A DNA stretch of 64,000 bases from assembly GCA_947167455.1 (NCBI GenBank), contig CAMVIB010000010.1, positions 1 through 64,000 of the forward strand, given 5' to 3'. The position numbers and the translations under genes were made by a program. The DNA comes from an uncultured Prevotellaceae bacterium. Its GTDB lineage: Bacteria > Bacteroidota > Bacteroidia > Bacteroidales > Bacteroidaceae. The notes under the pieces were generated by a model, which was not told where the DNA came from, did not search any database, and saw nothing but the letters and a program-made list of their open reading frames with translations. Every line of letters begins with the position of its first letter. Within the stretch, counting starts at the first letter, position 1. Shown in pieces: positions 45,511 through 54,505 of the stretch.

Positions 45511-47847
45511 CTATGCCGTCAGCAATGTGCCGACGGCCGACGGCGCAAGTGCCCATTCGTAGGTGTATGCCTCTGTGGCATCGGCTGATGTCGCAACGAG
45601 CGTCATGCCCTGGGCCTCTGCCTTCATGCTCAGCAACTGACCCACTGACACCTTCTCCGTGAGGCGCCTCAGCAGAGCTTCCACACTCTTGATGTCGAGC
45701 GACTCGATGTTCTGCGACGTGAACGGCATCTCCAGCCACACTATCTCGCGCCCCGCCACGTCCAGTACGCCGAACACCAGACCCTTCGTGAGATTGTTCT
45801 CCGCGATGCGTACGATGTGTTGCACGCACGAAGGGTCGTAGGCCACGCCGTCGGCCTCCGACAGACGCATCTCGAAGGCCGAGTCCATCCATCCTACCAT
45901 GAGATTCGGAGTGATGTCGCCACGCGAGTATGCGTTGCAGGTGAATGCCACGTACCTCGCTCCGCTCTCCGCCAGTTCTGTCAGCGAGAGCTCGATATAC
46001 TCTGCCGTCCCAACGAGCTCGGGTATGCTGCGTATGTCGCCCGAGTGCTTTGCCCCGCGGCATGTCAGTTGGTAGTAGGCGCAGTCTTCATAATTGCCGT
46101 CATCGTAGATGATGCGGCAGCTTAGATCCATGTCGAGCGGCTGGGCATGCAGACCCTTGCCCCACTGCATAAACAGCCGGACGGCATCGCCTGCCACGCC
46201 GAAACGCGTGCCTTGCAGTGCGCACGACGCATCCTGTATCGCCGCCGAGCGGTCGCCAACGCTTACCGGTATGTTGAACAGCTGAGGGTCGATGTACATC
46301 GTAGCGTGCTCTGCTGGCGGTGGCATCTTTGCGAAACGACGTCTCATGCTGTCGGTGAAGATGCTCACCACGCCGGCACTCATCTCATGGCGCTGAGCAG
46401 CGCTGAAGGCTCTCAGCAGCACATGCGAGTCCATGCGGTGCATCTTGCCCGTCACCGTGCGTGCCAGTCGGCTCCTTTCGGGTTCAAACCATGACTCAGC
46501 AGCATTGGCCAGCGACAGCAACAGACGCGCCGGCAGCGCATCGGCAACCTGTGCGAAGGCCTGTAGCGTGCTCTCGCCACCGCAGCGTAGCATCGTGGCA
46601 AAGAGGTTGCGGGCGAAGCTGCCCGGACGCTCTTGCAGCATGCGTACGACGGTGTCTCTGTCGCCGGCATCGCGGGAGGCAGCCAGACGGCCTTGCCATG
46701 TGGTGTAGTCGTGACGGTAGAACGTATCGAGGATTTCTGCCAGATGGCCGAAGGGCTTTCGGCGCGAGTATTCGCCGAGGCGCAAGGCGTGAATCATGCG
46801 CACCCACATGCCGCGGTGGGGATTCATGTCCTCGGCAGCGGCACGTGCCGACATCGTGAGTCCGTTGAGCCACAGTGCCACGCGGCGGCAGGCGTGGCGG
46901 TCATAGCTTAGTAGCAGGTGCTGGCGCAAGAATTCTGTCGCTACAGCCGATGTGCTTCCCGACACCCCGTGGTGCATGTTGACGAGGAATGTGTGTTGCA
47001 GCAGTGTCTTCGGCCTGATGATTTGCAGACGTCCTGTCTTCTCATACCAAAGGTAGCGCAGGATGTCGGTCGGCGTGTGCAAAAGCTGCGCTGCCTCGGC
47101 GTCGCGGCCAGCCTCTGTGAGCGTTCGTATTACAAGCATTGCTGTTTCCTTCATCAGCACGCGCGCCTCGGCAGGAATATGATATACGCTCAGCAGTAGC
47201 AGCAGCGAATCTGCCTGCGTCGCGTCGAGTGGGGTAGGGTTGTTCAGCAGCTGCAGCATCTCGAGTTCCAGATCAGCGTCGGTGGCCAGATGCAACTCCT
47301 TGAGGCGGCTGCCTTGGCCGCTGAAGACGTAGTCGGTGGTGCGGAACGGCGTGCCGCAGAAGGGGCATCCGTTGTAGCGCTCCAGATGGAACGTGTCGGC
47401 GGGTATGAAGTGGCCGCATGGCAGCGTCGTACCTTCCATGGCCTCGCGTGCCACGATGCCGTGGTCTATGATGATGTTGGCAAATGCCGTGGCCAAGTGG
47501 TCGGCAAGGTCTTCGCCTGTAGGCACATTCCAACCACGCACCAGAGGTGCCCAGTTCAGTCCGATGCCGAGAGCTTCGTCAACGACGGTGGCTGCCACCT
47601 CCAGCTCGTGAGGCGTGGCCTGTGAGAGAGCATGTGCCAGAGACTCGTCAACGCTGAAGCCGTTTTGTGCCAGACGGGCGATGAATGCGGCAGCGGCGGG
47701 AGTCATGGCTTGACGTGCCGGCTGTCGGCAGCTACTCCTATTTATATATAACGCGCGCGTGCGTAAGGCCACACGGCACAGCACTTGCTGACGCTGGGCA
47801 ACATCTGTGACGTCGGGTGATAAGTTCTGGTCGGGTGCGCTGTTCAT
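45511..47847 (-). CDS. RING-finger/TerD-like protein (MXAN_6230/SCO0854-like)
   Basis: This 778-residue protein has a zinc site LPCGHFIPADTFHLERYNG CPFCGTPF at residues 142-168 (Cys144, His146, Cys161, Cys164), a RING-like half-finger. A long helical middle follows. The C-terminal region (about 580-740) resembles TerD domains: DMDLSCRIIYDDG, EYIELSLTEL, ARYVAFTCNAYSRGD. This layout recalls the MXAN_6230/SCO0854 RING family known by name from myxobacteria and streptomycetes. TerD-like domains bind Ca2+ in stress systems. Function here is unknown. Confidence 0.72.
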   Translation of the reverse strand: MNSAPDQNLSPDVTDVAQRQQVLCRVALRTRALYINRSSCRQPARQAMTPAAAAFIARLAQNGFSVDESLAHALSQATPHELEVAATVVDEALGIGLNWAPLVRGWNVPTGEDLADHLATAFANIIIDHGIVAREAMEGTTLPCGHFIPADTFHLERYNGCPFCGTPFRTTDYVFSGQGSRLKELHLATDADLELEMLQLLNNPTPLDATQADSLLLLLSVYHIPAEARVLMKETAMLVIRTLTEAGRDAEAAQLLHTPTDILRYLWYEKTGRLQIIRPKTLLQHTFLVNMHHGVSGSTSAVATEFLRQHLLLSYDRHACRRVALWLNGLTMSARAAAEDMNPHRGMWVRMIHALRLGEYSRRKPFGHLAEILDTFYRHDYTTWQGRLAASRDAGDRDTVVRMLQERPGSFARNLFATMLRCGGESTLQAFAQVADALPARLLLSLANAAESWFEPERSRLARTVTGKMHRMDSHVLLRAFSAAQRHEMSAGVVSIFTDSMRRRFAKMPPPAEHATMYIDPQLFNIPVSVGDRSAAIQDASCALQGTRFGVAGDAVRLFMQWGKGLHAQPLDMDLSCRIIYDDGNYEDCAYYQLTCRGAKHSGDIRSIPELVGTAEYIELSLTELAESGARYVAFTCNAYSRGDITPNLMVGWMDSAFEMRLSEADGVAYDPSCVQHIVRIAENNLTKGLVFGVLDVAGREIVWLEMPFTSQNIESLDIKSVEALLRRLTEKVSVGQLLSMKAEAQGMTLVATSADATEAYTYEWALAPSAVGTLLTA

Positions 47848-48012
47848 AGTGTAAGTCTGTGAGGCTGTGGTTGCGTGTGTAAAACGATGACCAGAGGAGG
47901 GTAATTGGCCAGCTGTAATACCTATGAGCCGGAAGGCCCTATTTGTCTGAAGGAGTAAGCTGTCCTTGGACCCGTCCTCTGTTCATCATGCTCGTTTGTG
48001 AGAATCTGTGTG

Positions 48013-48020
48013 CAAATGTA
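48013..48020 (-). promoter_or_regulatory. -7 promoter element for the RING/TerD-like gene
   Basis: The minus strand reads TACATTTG. It implies a leader of about 160 bases before the start at 47847. I see no gene in this leader. Confidence 0.5.
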
Positions 48021-48095
48021 AGCATCATTTCGCAATCGACAAAGGAAAATGCCAAATAATGTGTCCATAATGTGTCGCATACACCTTTTTTTTCG

Positions 48096-48103
48096 TATAT
48101 TTG
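48096..48103 (+). promoter_or_regulatory. -7 promoter element for lpd
   Basis: TATATTTG is a full consensus match, 29 bp upstream of the lpd ATG at 48133. Confidence 0.6.
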
Positions 48104-48132
48104 CGCCCGCAAACCACCAAACAACGATCATT

Positions 48133-49443
48133 ATGGAACAGAATGTGAAATCACTCATCATCATAGGCAGCGGACCGGGTGGCTACAAGGCTGCCGCCTA
48201 TGCCGCAAGCAATGGCATCAGTGTCACCGTTTTTGAGGCTCATGAGGCCGGAGGCACATGCCTCAACAGCGGTTGCATTCCCACGAAGGCTCTGTGTCAC
48301 GACGCCGGGCTGGCCCGACTGGGGGTGCCAACCGACTTCAGCGTCGTGCGTCAGCGCAAGGATGCCATCGTGGCACAGCTGCGCAATGGCGTAGAGAGCC
48401 TGCTGGCACAGCCCGGAATAACCTTCGTGCGCGAGCGTGCCACCATTGTTGACGACCATACCGTTGTCGCGGGTGACGGCACCTACACCGCCGACCGCAT
48501 CATCATAGCCACAGGCTCGAAGGCAAAGTTGCCCCCAATACCCGGCATCAACCTCCCGGGCGTGATGACGAGCACCGAGCTACTGGCGCTGACGGAGGTG
48601 CCGCGACGCCTCGTCATCATCGGCGCCGGAGTCATAGGGCTGGAGTTTGCCGACGTATTCGCTGCCATGGGAGCTGAGGTCACCGTGCTCGAGTTCATGC
48701 GTGAGTGTCTGCCACAGATGGATTCTGACATCGCCAAGCGTCTGCGCAAGCAGCTGGAACGTAAGGGCATAGCCTTCGAACTCGGAGCACAGGTGAAGGA
48801 CATCACGGGCTCGGCACCACAGCTCAGCGTCGCCTACGAGCGCAAGGGCAAGCCGTTGAGCACAGAGGCCGACACCGTACTCGTTGCCACCGGACGCGCT
48901 GCCTGTGTTGATGACTTCGGGCTCGAGGCTATCGGTGTTGAGGTGTCACGCCGTGGCATAGTGGTAGAGCCGCACACCATGCGCATCCCAGGCCACGACA
49001 TATATGCCATCGGCGATGTCAACGGCCTGCAGATGCTCGCACATGCCGCAACATTCCAAGGCTACCGTGCCGTCAACGACATGCTGGGACGTACAGACAG
49101 CATACGTCTTGACGTGATGCCGGCGGCCGTGTTCACACAGCCCGAAGCTGCAGCCGTGGGGCCCACAGAAGACCAACTCAAGGCCGAAGGCGCTGCCTAC
49201 GTGTGCCATAAGAGATTCTTCCGCTCCAACGGCAAAGCCCTGGCCATGGGGCAGACCGAGGGAATCGTAAAACTCATCACCGACACCGACGACCGTATCA
49301 TAGCATGTCACGTCTTAGGACCTCATGCCGCCGACATCGTCCAGGAGGTGGCTGCCCTCATTTGCTGCAATGCCACACTCGCGCAGCTGCGCGACATCGT
49401 CCACATACACCCCACGCTGGCAGAAGTGCTCTTAGAAGCCTAA
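48133..49443 (+). CDS. lpdA: Dihydrolipoyl dehydrogenase
   Basis: This 436-residue flavoenzyme reoxidises dihydrolipoamide in 2-oxoacid dehydrogenase or glycine cleavage complexes. The FAD motif IIGSGPGGYKAAAYAA, the redox disulfide GGTCLNSGCIPTK and the NAD motif IIGAGVIGLEFADVFAAMGAE are present. The C-terminal HIHPTLAEVL contains the active-site His-Pro. The start at 48133 follows a -7 box. It is slightly shorter than typical (about 450). No complex partners are adjacent. Confidence 0.94.
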   Translation: MEQNVKSLIIIGSGPGGYKAAAYAASNGISVTVFEAHEAGGTCLNSGCIPTKALCHDAGLARLGVPTDFSVVRQRKDAIVAQLRNGVESLLAQPGITFVRERATIVDDHTVVAGDGTYTADRIIIATGSKAKLPPIPGINLPGVMTSTELLALTEVPRRLVIIGAGVIGLEFADVFAAMGAEVTVLEFMRECLPQMDSDIAKRLRKQLERKGIAFELGAQVKDITGSAPQLSVAYERKGKPLSTEADTVLVATGRAACVDDFGLEAIGVEVSRRGIVVEPHTMRIPGHDIYAIGDVNGLQMLAHAATFQGYRAVNDMLGRTDSIRLDVMPAAVFTQPEAAAVGPTEDQLKAEGAAYVCHKRFFRSNGKALAMGQTEGIVKLITDTDDRIIACHVLGPHAADIVQEVAALICCNATLAQLRDIVHIHPTLAEVLLEA

Positions 49444-49476
49444 TTTCTATCAAAACATGAAAAAACTGCCAAAATG

Positions 49477-49508
49477 TTTGGCCGTCTCGCCTAAAAGGTG
49501 TTACTTTG
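49477..49508 (+). promoter_or_regulatory. Promoter for trpB2
   Basis: TTTG (49477-49480), a 20-bp spacer and TTACTTTG (49501-49508, one change from consensus) lie 51 bp upstream of the trpB2 start, so it can be transcribed separately from lpd. Confidence 0.6.
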
Positions 49509-49559
49509 ACGCTGAAAACATCAATACAACAACCACAACACTACACACAACATTCACAC

Positions 49560-50927
49560 ATGAACGACAAGCAGAAACGCTTCTTCCTCCCGGAGAGCGA
49601 AATCCCCACTCAGTGGTACAACATCCAGGCCGACATGGTCAACAAGCCCCTGCCGCCACTCAACCCGAAGACCAAACAGCCCCTCAAGCCCGAGGACCTC
49701 TATCCCATCTTCGCCGAGGAGTTGGCGCGCCAAGAGCTGAACATGACCGACACGTGGATCGACATCCCCGAACCCGTGCGCGAGATGTACACCTACTACC
49801 GCTCAACACCCCTGGTGCGTGCCTACGGACTGGAGAAGGCCCTGGACACACCCGCCCACATCTACTTCAAGAACGAGAGTGTGTCGCCCGTCGGCAGCCA
49901 CAAACTCAATTCGGCGCTGGCACAGGCTTACTATAACAAGGAGCAGGGCGTCACCAACGTCACCACCGAGACGGGTGCCGGACAGTGGGGTGCGGCGCTA
50001 TCATATGCCGCAAAGGTTTTCGGACTGGAGTGTGCCGTCTATCAGGTGAAGATCTCCTACAACCAGAAGCCATACCGTCGCAGCATCATGCAGACCTTCG
50101 GCGCCACCGTGGAGGCATCGCCATCCATGTCAACACGTGCCGGAAAAGACATCATCACCCGCGACCCCATGAACCAGGGTTCGCTCGGCACGGCCATCAG
50201 CGAGGCCATAGAGCTGGCCATGAACACGCCCAACTGCAAATACACCCTCGGTTCCGTGCTCAACCACGTGGCGCTCCATCAGACGGTGATAGGCCTCGAG
50301 GCCGAGAAGCAGATGGCCATGGCGGGTGAATACCCCGACAAGGTGATTGCCTGCTTCGGTGGCGGTTCCAACTTCGGAGGTATTGCCTTCCCCTTCATGC
50401 GCCACAACATCCTCGAAGGGTGCAAGACCGAGTTCATAGCTGCTGAACCCGCATCGTGCCCAAAGCTCACACGCGGACAGTTCCAATATGATTTCGGCGA
50501 CGAGGCCGGCTATACGCCACTGTTGCCCATGTTCACCCTGGGCCACAACTTCATGCCCGCCAACATCCATGCCGGAGGTCTGCGCTACCATGGCGCTGGG
50601 GTCATCGTCAGCCAGCTGCTCAAGGACGGCTACATGTCGGCCGTCGATATACCGCAGCTCGAGACCTTCGAGGCAGGAATGATCTTCGCACGCACAGAGG
50701 GCATCATACCCGCACCCGAGAGCTGCCACGCCATCGCTGCTACCATCCGCGAGGCCAACCTATGCAAGGAGGCCGGCGAGAAGAAGGTGCTGCTCTTCAA
50801 TCTCAGCGGACACGGACTCATCGACATGACGGCCTACGACCAGTACCTCTCCGGCAACCTCCAGAACTACGAGGTCACCGACGAGCTCGTGGCTGAGAAC
50901 CTCGCTAAGATTGAGAAGATAATCTGA
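49560..50927 (+). CDS. TrpB-like PLP-dependent enzyme (TrpB2 type)
   Basis: This 455-residue protein is the long TrpB2 form of tryptophan synthase beta. It shows the TrpB2-specific N-terminal extension, the PLP lysine in SVSPVGSHKLNSALAQAY, ETGAGQWG and the phosphate-binding CFGGGSNFGG. TrpB2 proteins may act without TrpA, for instance as a serine deaminase or indole-salvage enzyme. No trp operon is nearby. The start at 49560 gives the conserved beginning MNDKQKRFFLPESEIP. Confidence 0.93.
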   Translation: MNDKQKRFFLPESEIPTQWYNIQADMVNKPLPPLNPKTKQPLKPEDLYPIFAEELARQELNMTDTWIDIPEPVREMYTYYRSTPLVRAYGLEKALDTPAHIYFKNESVSPVGSHKLNSALAQAYYNKEQGVTNVTTETGAGQWGAALSYAAKVFGLECAVYQVKISYNQKPYRRSIMQTFGATVEASPSMSTRAGKDIITRDPMNQGSLGTAISEAIELAMNTPNCKYTLGSVLNHVALHQTVIGLEAEKQMAMAGEYPDKVIACFGGGSNFGGIAFPFMRHNILEGCKTEFIAAEPASCPKLTRGQFQYDFGDEAGYTPLLPMFTLGHNFMPANIHAGGLRYHGAGVIVSQLLKDGYMSAVDIPQLETFEAGMIFARTEGIIPAPESCHAIAATIREANLCKEAGEKKVLLFNLSGHGLIDMTAYDQYLSGNLQNYEVTDELVAENLAKIEKII

Positions 50928-50939
50928 GCTCTCCCCGCT

Positions 50940-50989
50940 CACCAACGCAAAAGCCCACCGCAACGCTGCGGTGGGCTTTTGCGTTGGTG
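50940..50989. terminator. Bidirectional terminator with a perfect 23-bp stem
   Basis: Arms 50940-50962 and 50967-50989 are perfectly complementary around an ACGC loop. The stem contains AAAAG/CTTTT, giving weak T-tracts on both strands. It lies 13 bp after the trpB2 stop and at the end of the convergent GLPGLI operon, so it likely serves both. Confidence 0.8.
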
Positions 50990-50999
50990 GGCGGGAACT

Positions 51000-51035
51000 T
51001 AGGGCGATGATGATGGTGATGATGCGTTTGTTCAT
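51000..51035 (-). pseudogene. Relic of a seventh GLPGLI gene (signal-peptide start only)
   Basis: Minus-strand codons from 51035 read MNKRIITIIIAL, nearly the same as the signal peptide of the neighbouring gene (MNKRIIIIALAA) and placed at the same distance (6 bp) after its stop as in the intact array. After 12 codons the frame runs into the terminator arm. Everything beyond the first third of the signal peptide is lost. Confidence 0.65.
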
Positions 51036-51041
51036 GAAAGC

Positions 51042-51866
51042 TTACTCCTTCTCTAACTGCTCAAATGGCTTGTCGGGTAATTCGTTTGATTGTGTAGTTG
51101 CCCGCCAGAAGTTCACTTGAAGGATGCGTTGCAGCTTGCGAACTCGCTGTCGCGTGGTCTTCCTGTAGTTGAAATTGTAGAGCATCATCGGCTCGTTCAC
51201 TTTCTTCAGGCTGACGGCCTCGAAGGTGTAGAAGTGGTTGGTGTCGTAGATTTTGAGTATCAGCCCCGGCAAGCCGTTGAACCGCCACGGACCACGCTTC
51301 ACGGGGATGTCGGGGGCAAACCACGCCACATAGTCGCGGCCCCGCCAATGGCAGGTGGCCTTCTGGCAGCGGTGCTCCAGTATGGTCATCGTTTCATTGT
51401 GCAGTTTCCACTGTTGGGCTGGGCACGGCTCGGTGAACTGACTGTTGTTGCTTTCGTGGCGCATCGGCATGTCGGCATACTCTGTGACCTGACCATCTTT
51501 GAAAAAGAGGTCGGTGAACTGTATGTCGTTCCAATAAGCATTCTGTTTGCCAGGCTTTCCTCCTCTTATGATTGCTTGTCCATCCTTACTTCTGCGTGTA
51601 CTTCCGACAAACTGTTTCAGGAACAGGCTACTGTACTTCGCACAGTCTCGCCCAATTTCCAGACGTTGCTTGTCGATGTAGGTGCGTTCCTGACCGATGG
51701 AGTCGGCGTTCATGGCATAGTCCACATACATAATGGTTGTGCCCACTTGCTTTTCTTTCAGTCCACGGCGTGTTTTTGTACTTGGAATCACTTCGCCTTG
51801 ATTCTGCTGGGCACTTGTCCCGCCGCAAATGGCGGCGAGGGCGATGATGATGATACGTTTGTTCAT
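51042..51866 (-). CDS. GLPGLI family secreted protein (array member 6, last)
   Basis: This 274-residue protein has a type I signal peptide (cleavage after TSA before Gln20). The family motif RGPWRFNGLPGLILKIYD is at about 191-208. It is preceded by CQKATCHWRGRDYVAWF, with two cysteines and the RGRD core shared by all array members. GLPGLI proteins (Porph_ging family) have no established biochemical function; export to the periplasm or cell surface is inferred. It is the last intact gene of the receptor operon. Confidence 0.92.
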   Translation of the reverse strand: MNKRIIIIALAAICGGTSAQQNQGEVIPSTKTRRGLKEKQVGTTIMYVDYAMNADSIGQERTYIDKQRLEIGRDCAKYSSLFLKQFVGSTRRSKDGQAIIRGGKPGKQNAYWNDIQFTDLFFKDGQVTEYADMPMRHESNNSQFTEPCPAQQWKLHNETMTILEHRCQKATCHWRGRDYVAWFAPDIPVKRGPWRFNGLPGLILKIYDTNHFYTFEAVSLKKVNEPMMLYNFNYRKTTRQRVRKLQRILQVNFWRATTQSNELPDKPFEQLEKE

Positions 51867-51872
51867 GATGGT

Positions 51873-52736
51873 TTACTCCTTCTCTAATGGTTCATACGGA
51901 TGCGGATTGGATTTCAGCTGGCCTGTGCGGCGGTCGATGGCTCCACCGGCTTTCAGGTGGTCGCGGTTGGCGGCTACCTGTAGTTTATAGACATGTTCGC
52001 GGCTGTCTTTGTGGAAGCCGGTGTAGTCGCGCTTGGTGATGGGGAACGTGCCGGAGCGCAAGCTGACAGCCTCCCAGGTGTAGAGCCGCTGCGTGTCGTA
52101 GAGTTTTAGTATCAGTCCGGGCAGACCGCCGAATGTCCACGGGCCGAGGCGTACGGGGATGTCGGGGGCAAACCATGCCACGAAGTCGCGGCCCCGCCAG
52201 TGGCAGGTGGCCCGCTGGCACTCGTGGCCGAGGATGTCCTTTCGCTCGTTGGTCAGCGTCCACTGCTGCTGTGCGGCGGGCTCCGTGTAGTAGGCGTTGT
52301 AGCGTTCCATGGCCCACGGCATCCAGGCGTAGAAGGTCTGCTGGCCCTGCTCGGTGAAGATTTCTGTCGATTGGTACTCGCTCCAGTACTGCCCCTCGCG
52401 GCCAATGGTATAAAAGGTGCTGGGCACGCCCTCGGCGTTGGGGTTGGCCTTCATGTAGGCATCGTAGAGCGAGTCGCCCCGCTCTAAGAAGCGGCTGTAG
52501 TGCTTGCTCAGTTCCTTGCCTGCCCTGAGCACATGCAGGTCGAGGTAGGTGTCGGGATTGCGCAGGTCGGTGGCGTTCCAAGCGTATTCCACTTCGAGTT
52601 GTGCCTGTCCTACCACGGTCGTCTTTCCCACACCCCTCGGCTTCGGTCGCATGACGTGGCCTTGTTTTTGTTGCGCACTTGCCCCGCCACACAGGGCGGC
52701 GAGGGCGAGGATAATGATGATGATTTTCTTGTTCAT
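51873..52736 (-). CDS. GLPGLI family secreted protein (array member 5)
   Basis: This 287-residue paralog has signal peptide MNKKIIIIILALAALCGGASAQ, then YAWNATDLRNPDTYLDLHVLRAGKE-type N-terminal strands common to the array. CQRATCHWRGRDFVAWF and GPWTFGGLPGLILKLYD follow. Only 6 bp separate it from the next gene's start, and 1 bp from the previous gene's stop, so the array is tightly cotranscribed. Function unknown. Confidence 0.92.
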   Translation of the reverse strand: MNKKIIIIILALAALCGGASAQQKQGHVMRPKPRGVGKTTVVGQAQLEVEYAWNATDLRNPDTYLDLHVLRAGKELSKHYSRFLERGDSLYDAYMKANPNAEGVPSTFYTIGREGQYWSEYQSTEIFTEQGQQTFYAWMPWAMERYNAYYTEPAAQQQWTLTNERKDILGHECQRATCHWRGRDFVAWFAPDIPVRLGPWTFGGLPGLILKLYDTQRLYTWEAVSLRSGTFPITKRDYTGFHKDSREHVYKLQVAANRDHLKAGGAIDRRTGQLKSNPHPYEPLEKE

Positions 52737-52737
52737 A

Positions 52738-53604
52738 TTACTCTAACTCCATCGGACTATAGGGCTTGTCGGGGAAAGTGTTTCCTTCCAGTGAAGTGAC
52801 CCTGCCGCCATAGAGGACGGTAAGCCAATTGACGTTGATCTTCTTTTGCAGTTTCAGCATGTCCTGCCGCTTCACTTTGCGGAACCGCGAGAAGTTCCAC
52901 TGCATGATGGGGCGCGGCGTGCGCTCCAGCTTCACCAACTCGAAGTTGTACTCCTTCTTGGCATCTGAAATCTTAACGATGAGTCCGGGCAGGCCTCCGA
53001 ACTTCCATGGGCCGCGCTGGATGGGAATTTCAGATGTGAACCACGCCACATAGTCGCGACCTCGCCAATGGCAGGTGGCCTTCTGGCAGCGGTAGCCGTG
53101 GATGTTCTGCTGCTCCTCCATCAGCGTCCATTGCTGCTTCGGCAATGGCTCTGTGTACTGGCAACATTCGCGGTCAAGGTTCATCGGCATGATGGCGTAT
53201 TCCGTCAGTTGGTCATCCTTGATGTAAATCTCATCGAACTGATATTCCGACCATCGGCTGGGATATTTGCCGCCGAACTTCCGACCGGCATAGCCGCTCT
53301 CCCCGTTACTGTTCTTTATCAATACAGGTTTGTAGGTCGAATCGCTGTGTGCCACGAAATAGCTGGCATATTTCGTGTACTGCTTGCCCACCTGCAGCCA
53401 TCCGAGGTCGATGTAGGTTGCCTCGTCCTTGATGTTCTCGGCATTGAAGGCATAGTAAACGGTCACTTCCGCCCTGTCTATCTCTGTCGGCGGGATTTTT
53501 CCTCTTCTTGAAGAAGGCGGTACGTCGCCCTGTTTCCACTGGGCATTTGCCCCACCGCACACGGCGGCGAGGGCGAGGATGATGGTGGAGATACGTCTGT
53601 TCAT
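52738..53604 (-). CDS. GLPGLI family secreted protein (array member 4)
   Basis: This 288-residue paralog has signal peptide MNRRISTIILALAAVCGGANAQ and the motifs CQKATCHWRGRDYVAWF and GPWKFGGLPGLIVKISD. The region before the cysteines differs strongly from its neighbours (RKFGGKYPSRWSEYQFDEIYI), so the central domain is variable while the C-terminal motif block is constrained. It is 4 bp after the upstream stop. Confidence 0.92.
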   Translation of the reverse strand: MNRRISTIILALAAVCGGANAQWKQGDVPPSSRRGKIPPTEIDRAEVTVYYAFNAENIKDEATYIDLGWLQVGKQYTKYASYFVAHSDSTYKPVLIKNSNGESGYAGRKFGGKYPSRWSEYQFDEIYIKDDQLTEYAIMPMNLDRECCQYTEPLPKQQWTLMEEQQNIHGYRCQKATCHWRGRDYVAWFTSEIPIQRGPWKFGGLPGLIVKISDAKKEYNFELVKLERTPRPIMQWNFSRFRKVKRQDMLKLQKKINVNWLTVLYGGRVTSLEGNTFPDKPYSPMELE

Positions 53605-53608
53605 GATT

Positions 53609-54505
53609 CTATTCTAACTCTAATGGGTTGTAGGGTGTGAAGATTGACACTGCCTCGCCCGGAATCATGTTGCCGGAGGCATCCATTGTGGCCTTGTGGT
53701 AATCGACAGCTTTGAACCAGTTCTCGTGCCATTGTCGCTGCATCTTCCACACCTTCTCACGGGTAGAACGGGAATATTCTTTAGACTGTTTAAAGCGGGT
53801 GATGGGGTATTGGCGGGTTTCCAGTCCGATGGCTTCGAAGGTGTAGAGTTTGTCCTTGTCATAGACCTTCAAGATGAGGCCGGGTAACCCTTGGAACTTC
53901 CACGGCCCGCGCTTTACTGGGATGGAGGGAGCGAACCATGCCTCGAAGTCGCGGCCACGGAAACGGCAGGTGGCCCGTTGGCACTTGTAGCCGATGACGG
54001 TCTGCGTCTCGGTGTGCAGTGTCCATTGCTGCTTGGTGGCTGGCTCGGTGTACCATGAGTTGTACTTGTTCAGCCACAGCGGCATCTGGCAGTACTCCGT
54101 CAGCTTTCCGTTCTCAAAGAAGTAGTCGCTCCACTCATACTCACTCCATTGTCCTTTCTCGCGACCTCCTTCACCCAGCCAACTTGTACCTGAACGTGCA
54201 CCTTTATTCTCTTTCCACCAAAGCGTCACCAGTGAGTCGCTGAGATAGACGAACTGGCTGTAGTACTTCACGACCCGTTTGCCCACATCGAGCCTCTGCA
54301 GGTCGATGTATGTTTTTGGGTCGTCTATCTTTTCGGCACAGAAGGCATAGCGCACTCGCAACCGCGTCGTGTCCAATACTTCCATCTTCGAGAAGTCTCT
54401 GGAATAAATGGGACTCGGGCAATGCCCGCCTTCTTTTGGTTGTGCATTCGCCCCGACGCATACGGTGGCGAAGGCGAAAACAATGATGAGAATTTTCTTG
54501 TTCAT
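53609..54505 (-). CDS. GLPGLI family secreted protein (array member 3)
   Basis: This 298-residue paralog is the longest in the array. It has signal peptide MNKKILIIVFAFATVCVGANAQ and motifs CQRATCRFRGRDFEAWF and GPWKFQGLPGLILKVYD. FEAWF replaces the usual FVAWF. Its ATG overlaps the upstream stop by one base (TAATG), indicating translational coupling. Confidence 0.92.
   Translation of the reverse strand: MNKKILIIVFAFATVCVGANAQPKEGGHCPSPIYSRDFSKMEVLDTTRLRVRYAFCAEKIDDPKTYIDLQRLDVGKRVVKYYSQFVYLSDSLVTLWWKENKGARSGTSWLGEGGREKGQWSEYEWSDYFFENGKLTEYCQMPLWLNKYNSWYTEPATKQQWTLHTETQTVIGYKCQRATCRFRGRDFEAWFAPSIPVKRGPWKFQGLPGLILKVYDKDKLYTFEAIGLETRQYPITRFKQSKEYSRSTREKVWKMQRQWHENWFKAVDYHKATMDASGNMIPGEAVSIFTPYNPLELE

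Noticed and set aside
50760-51035. A 91-codon minus-strand frame starting MNKRIITIII
   Set aside because: Beyond the first 12 codons it reads through the terminator and antisense to trpB2; only the start is meaningful, as a relic.
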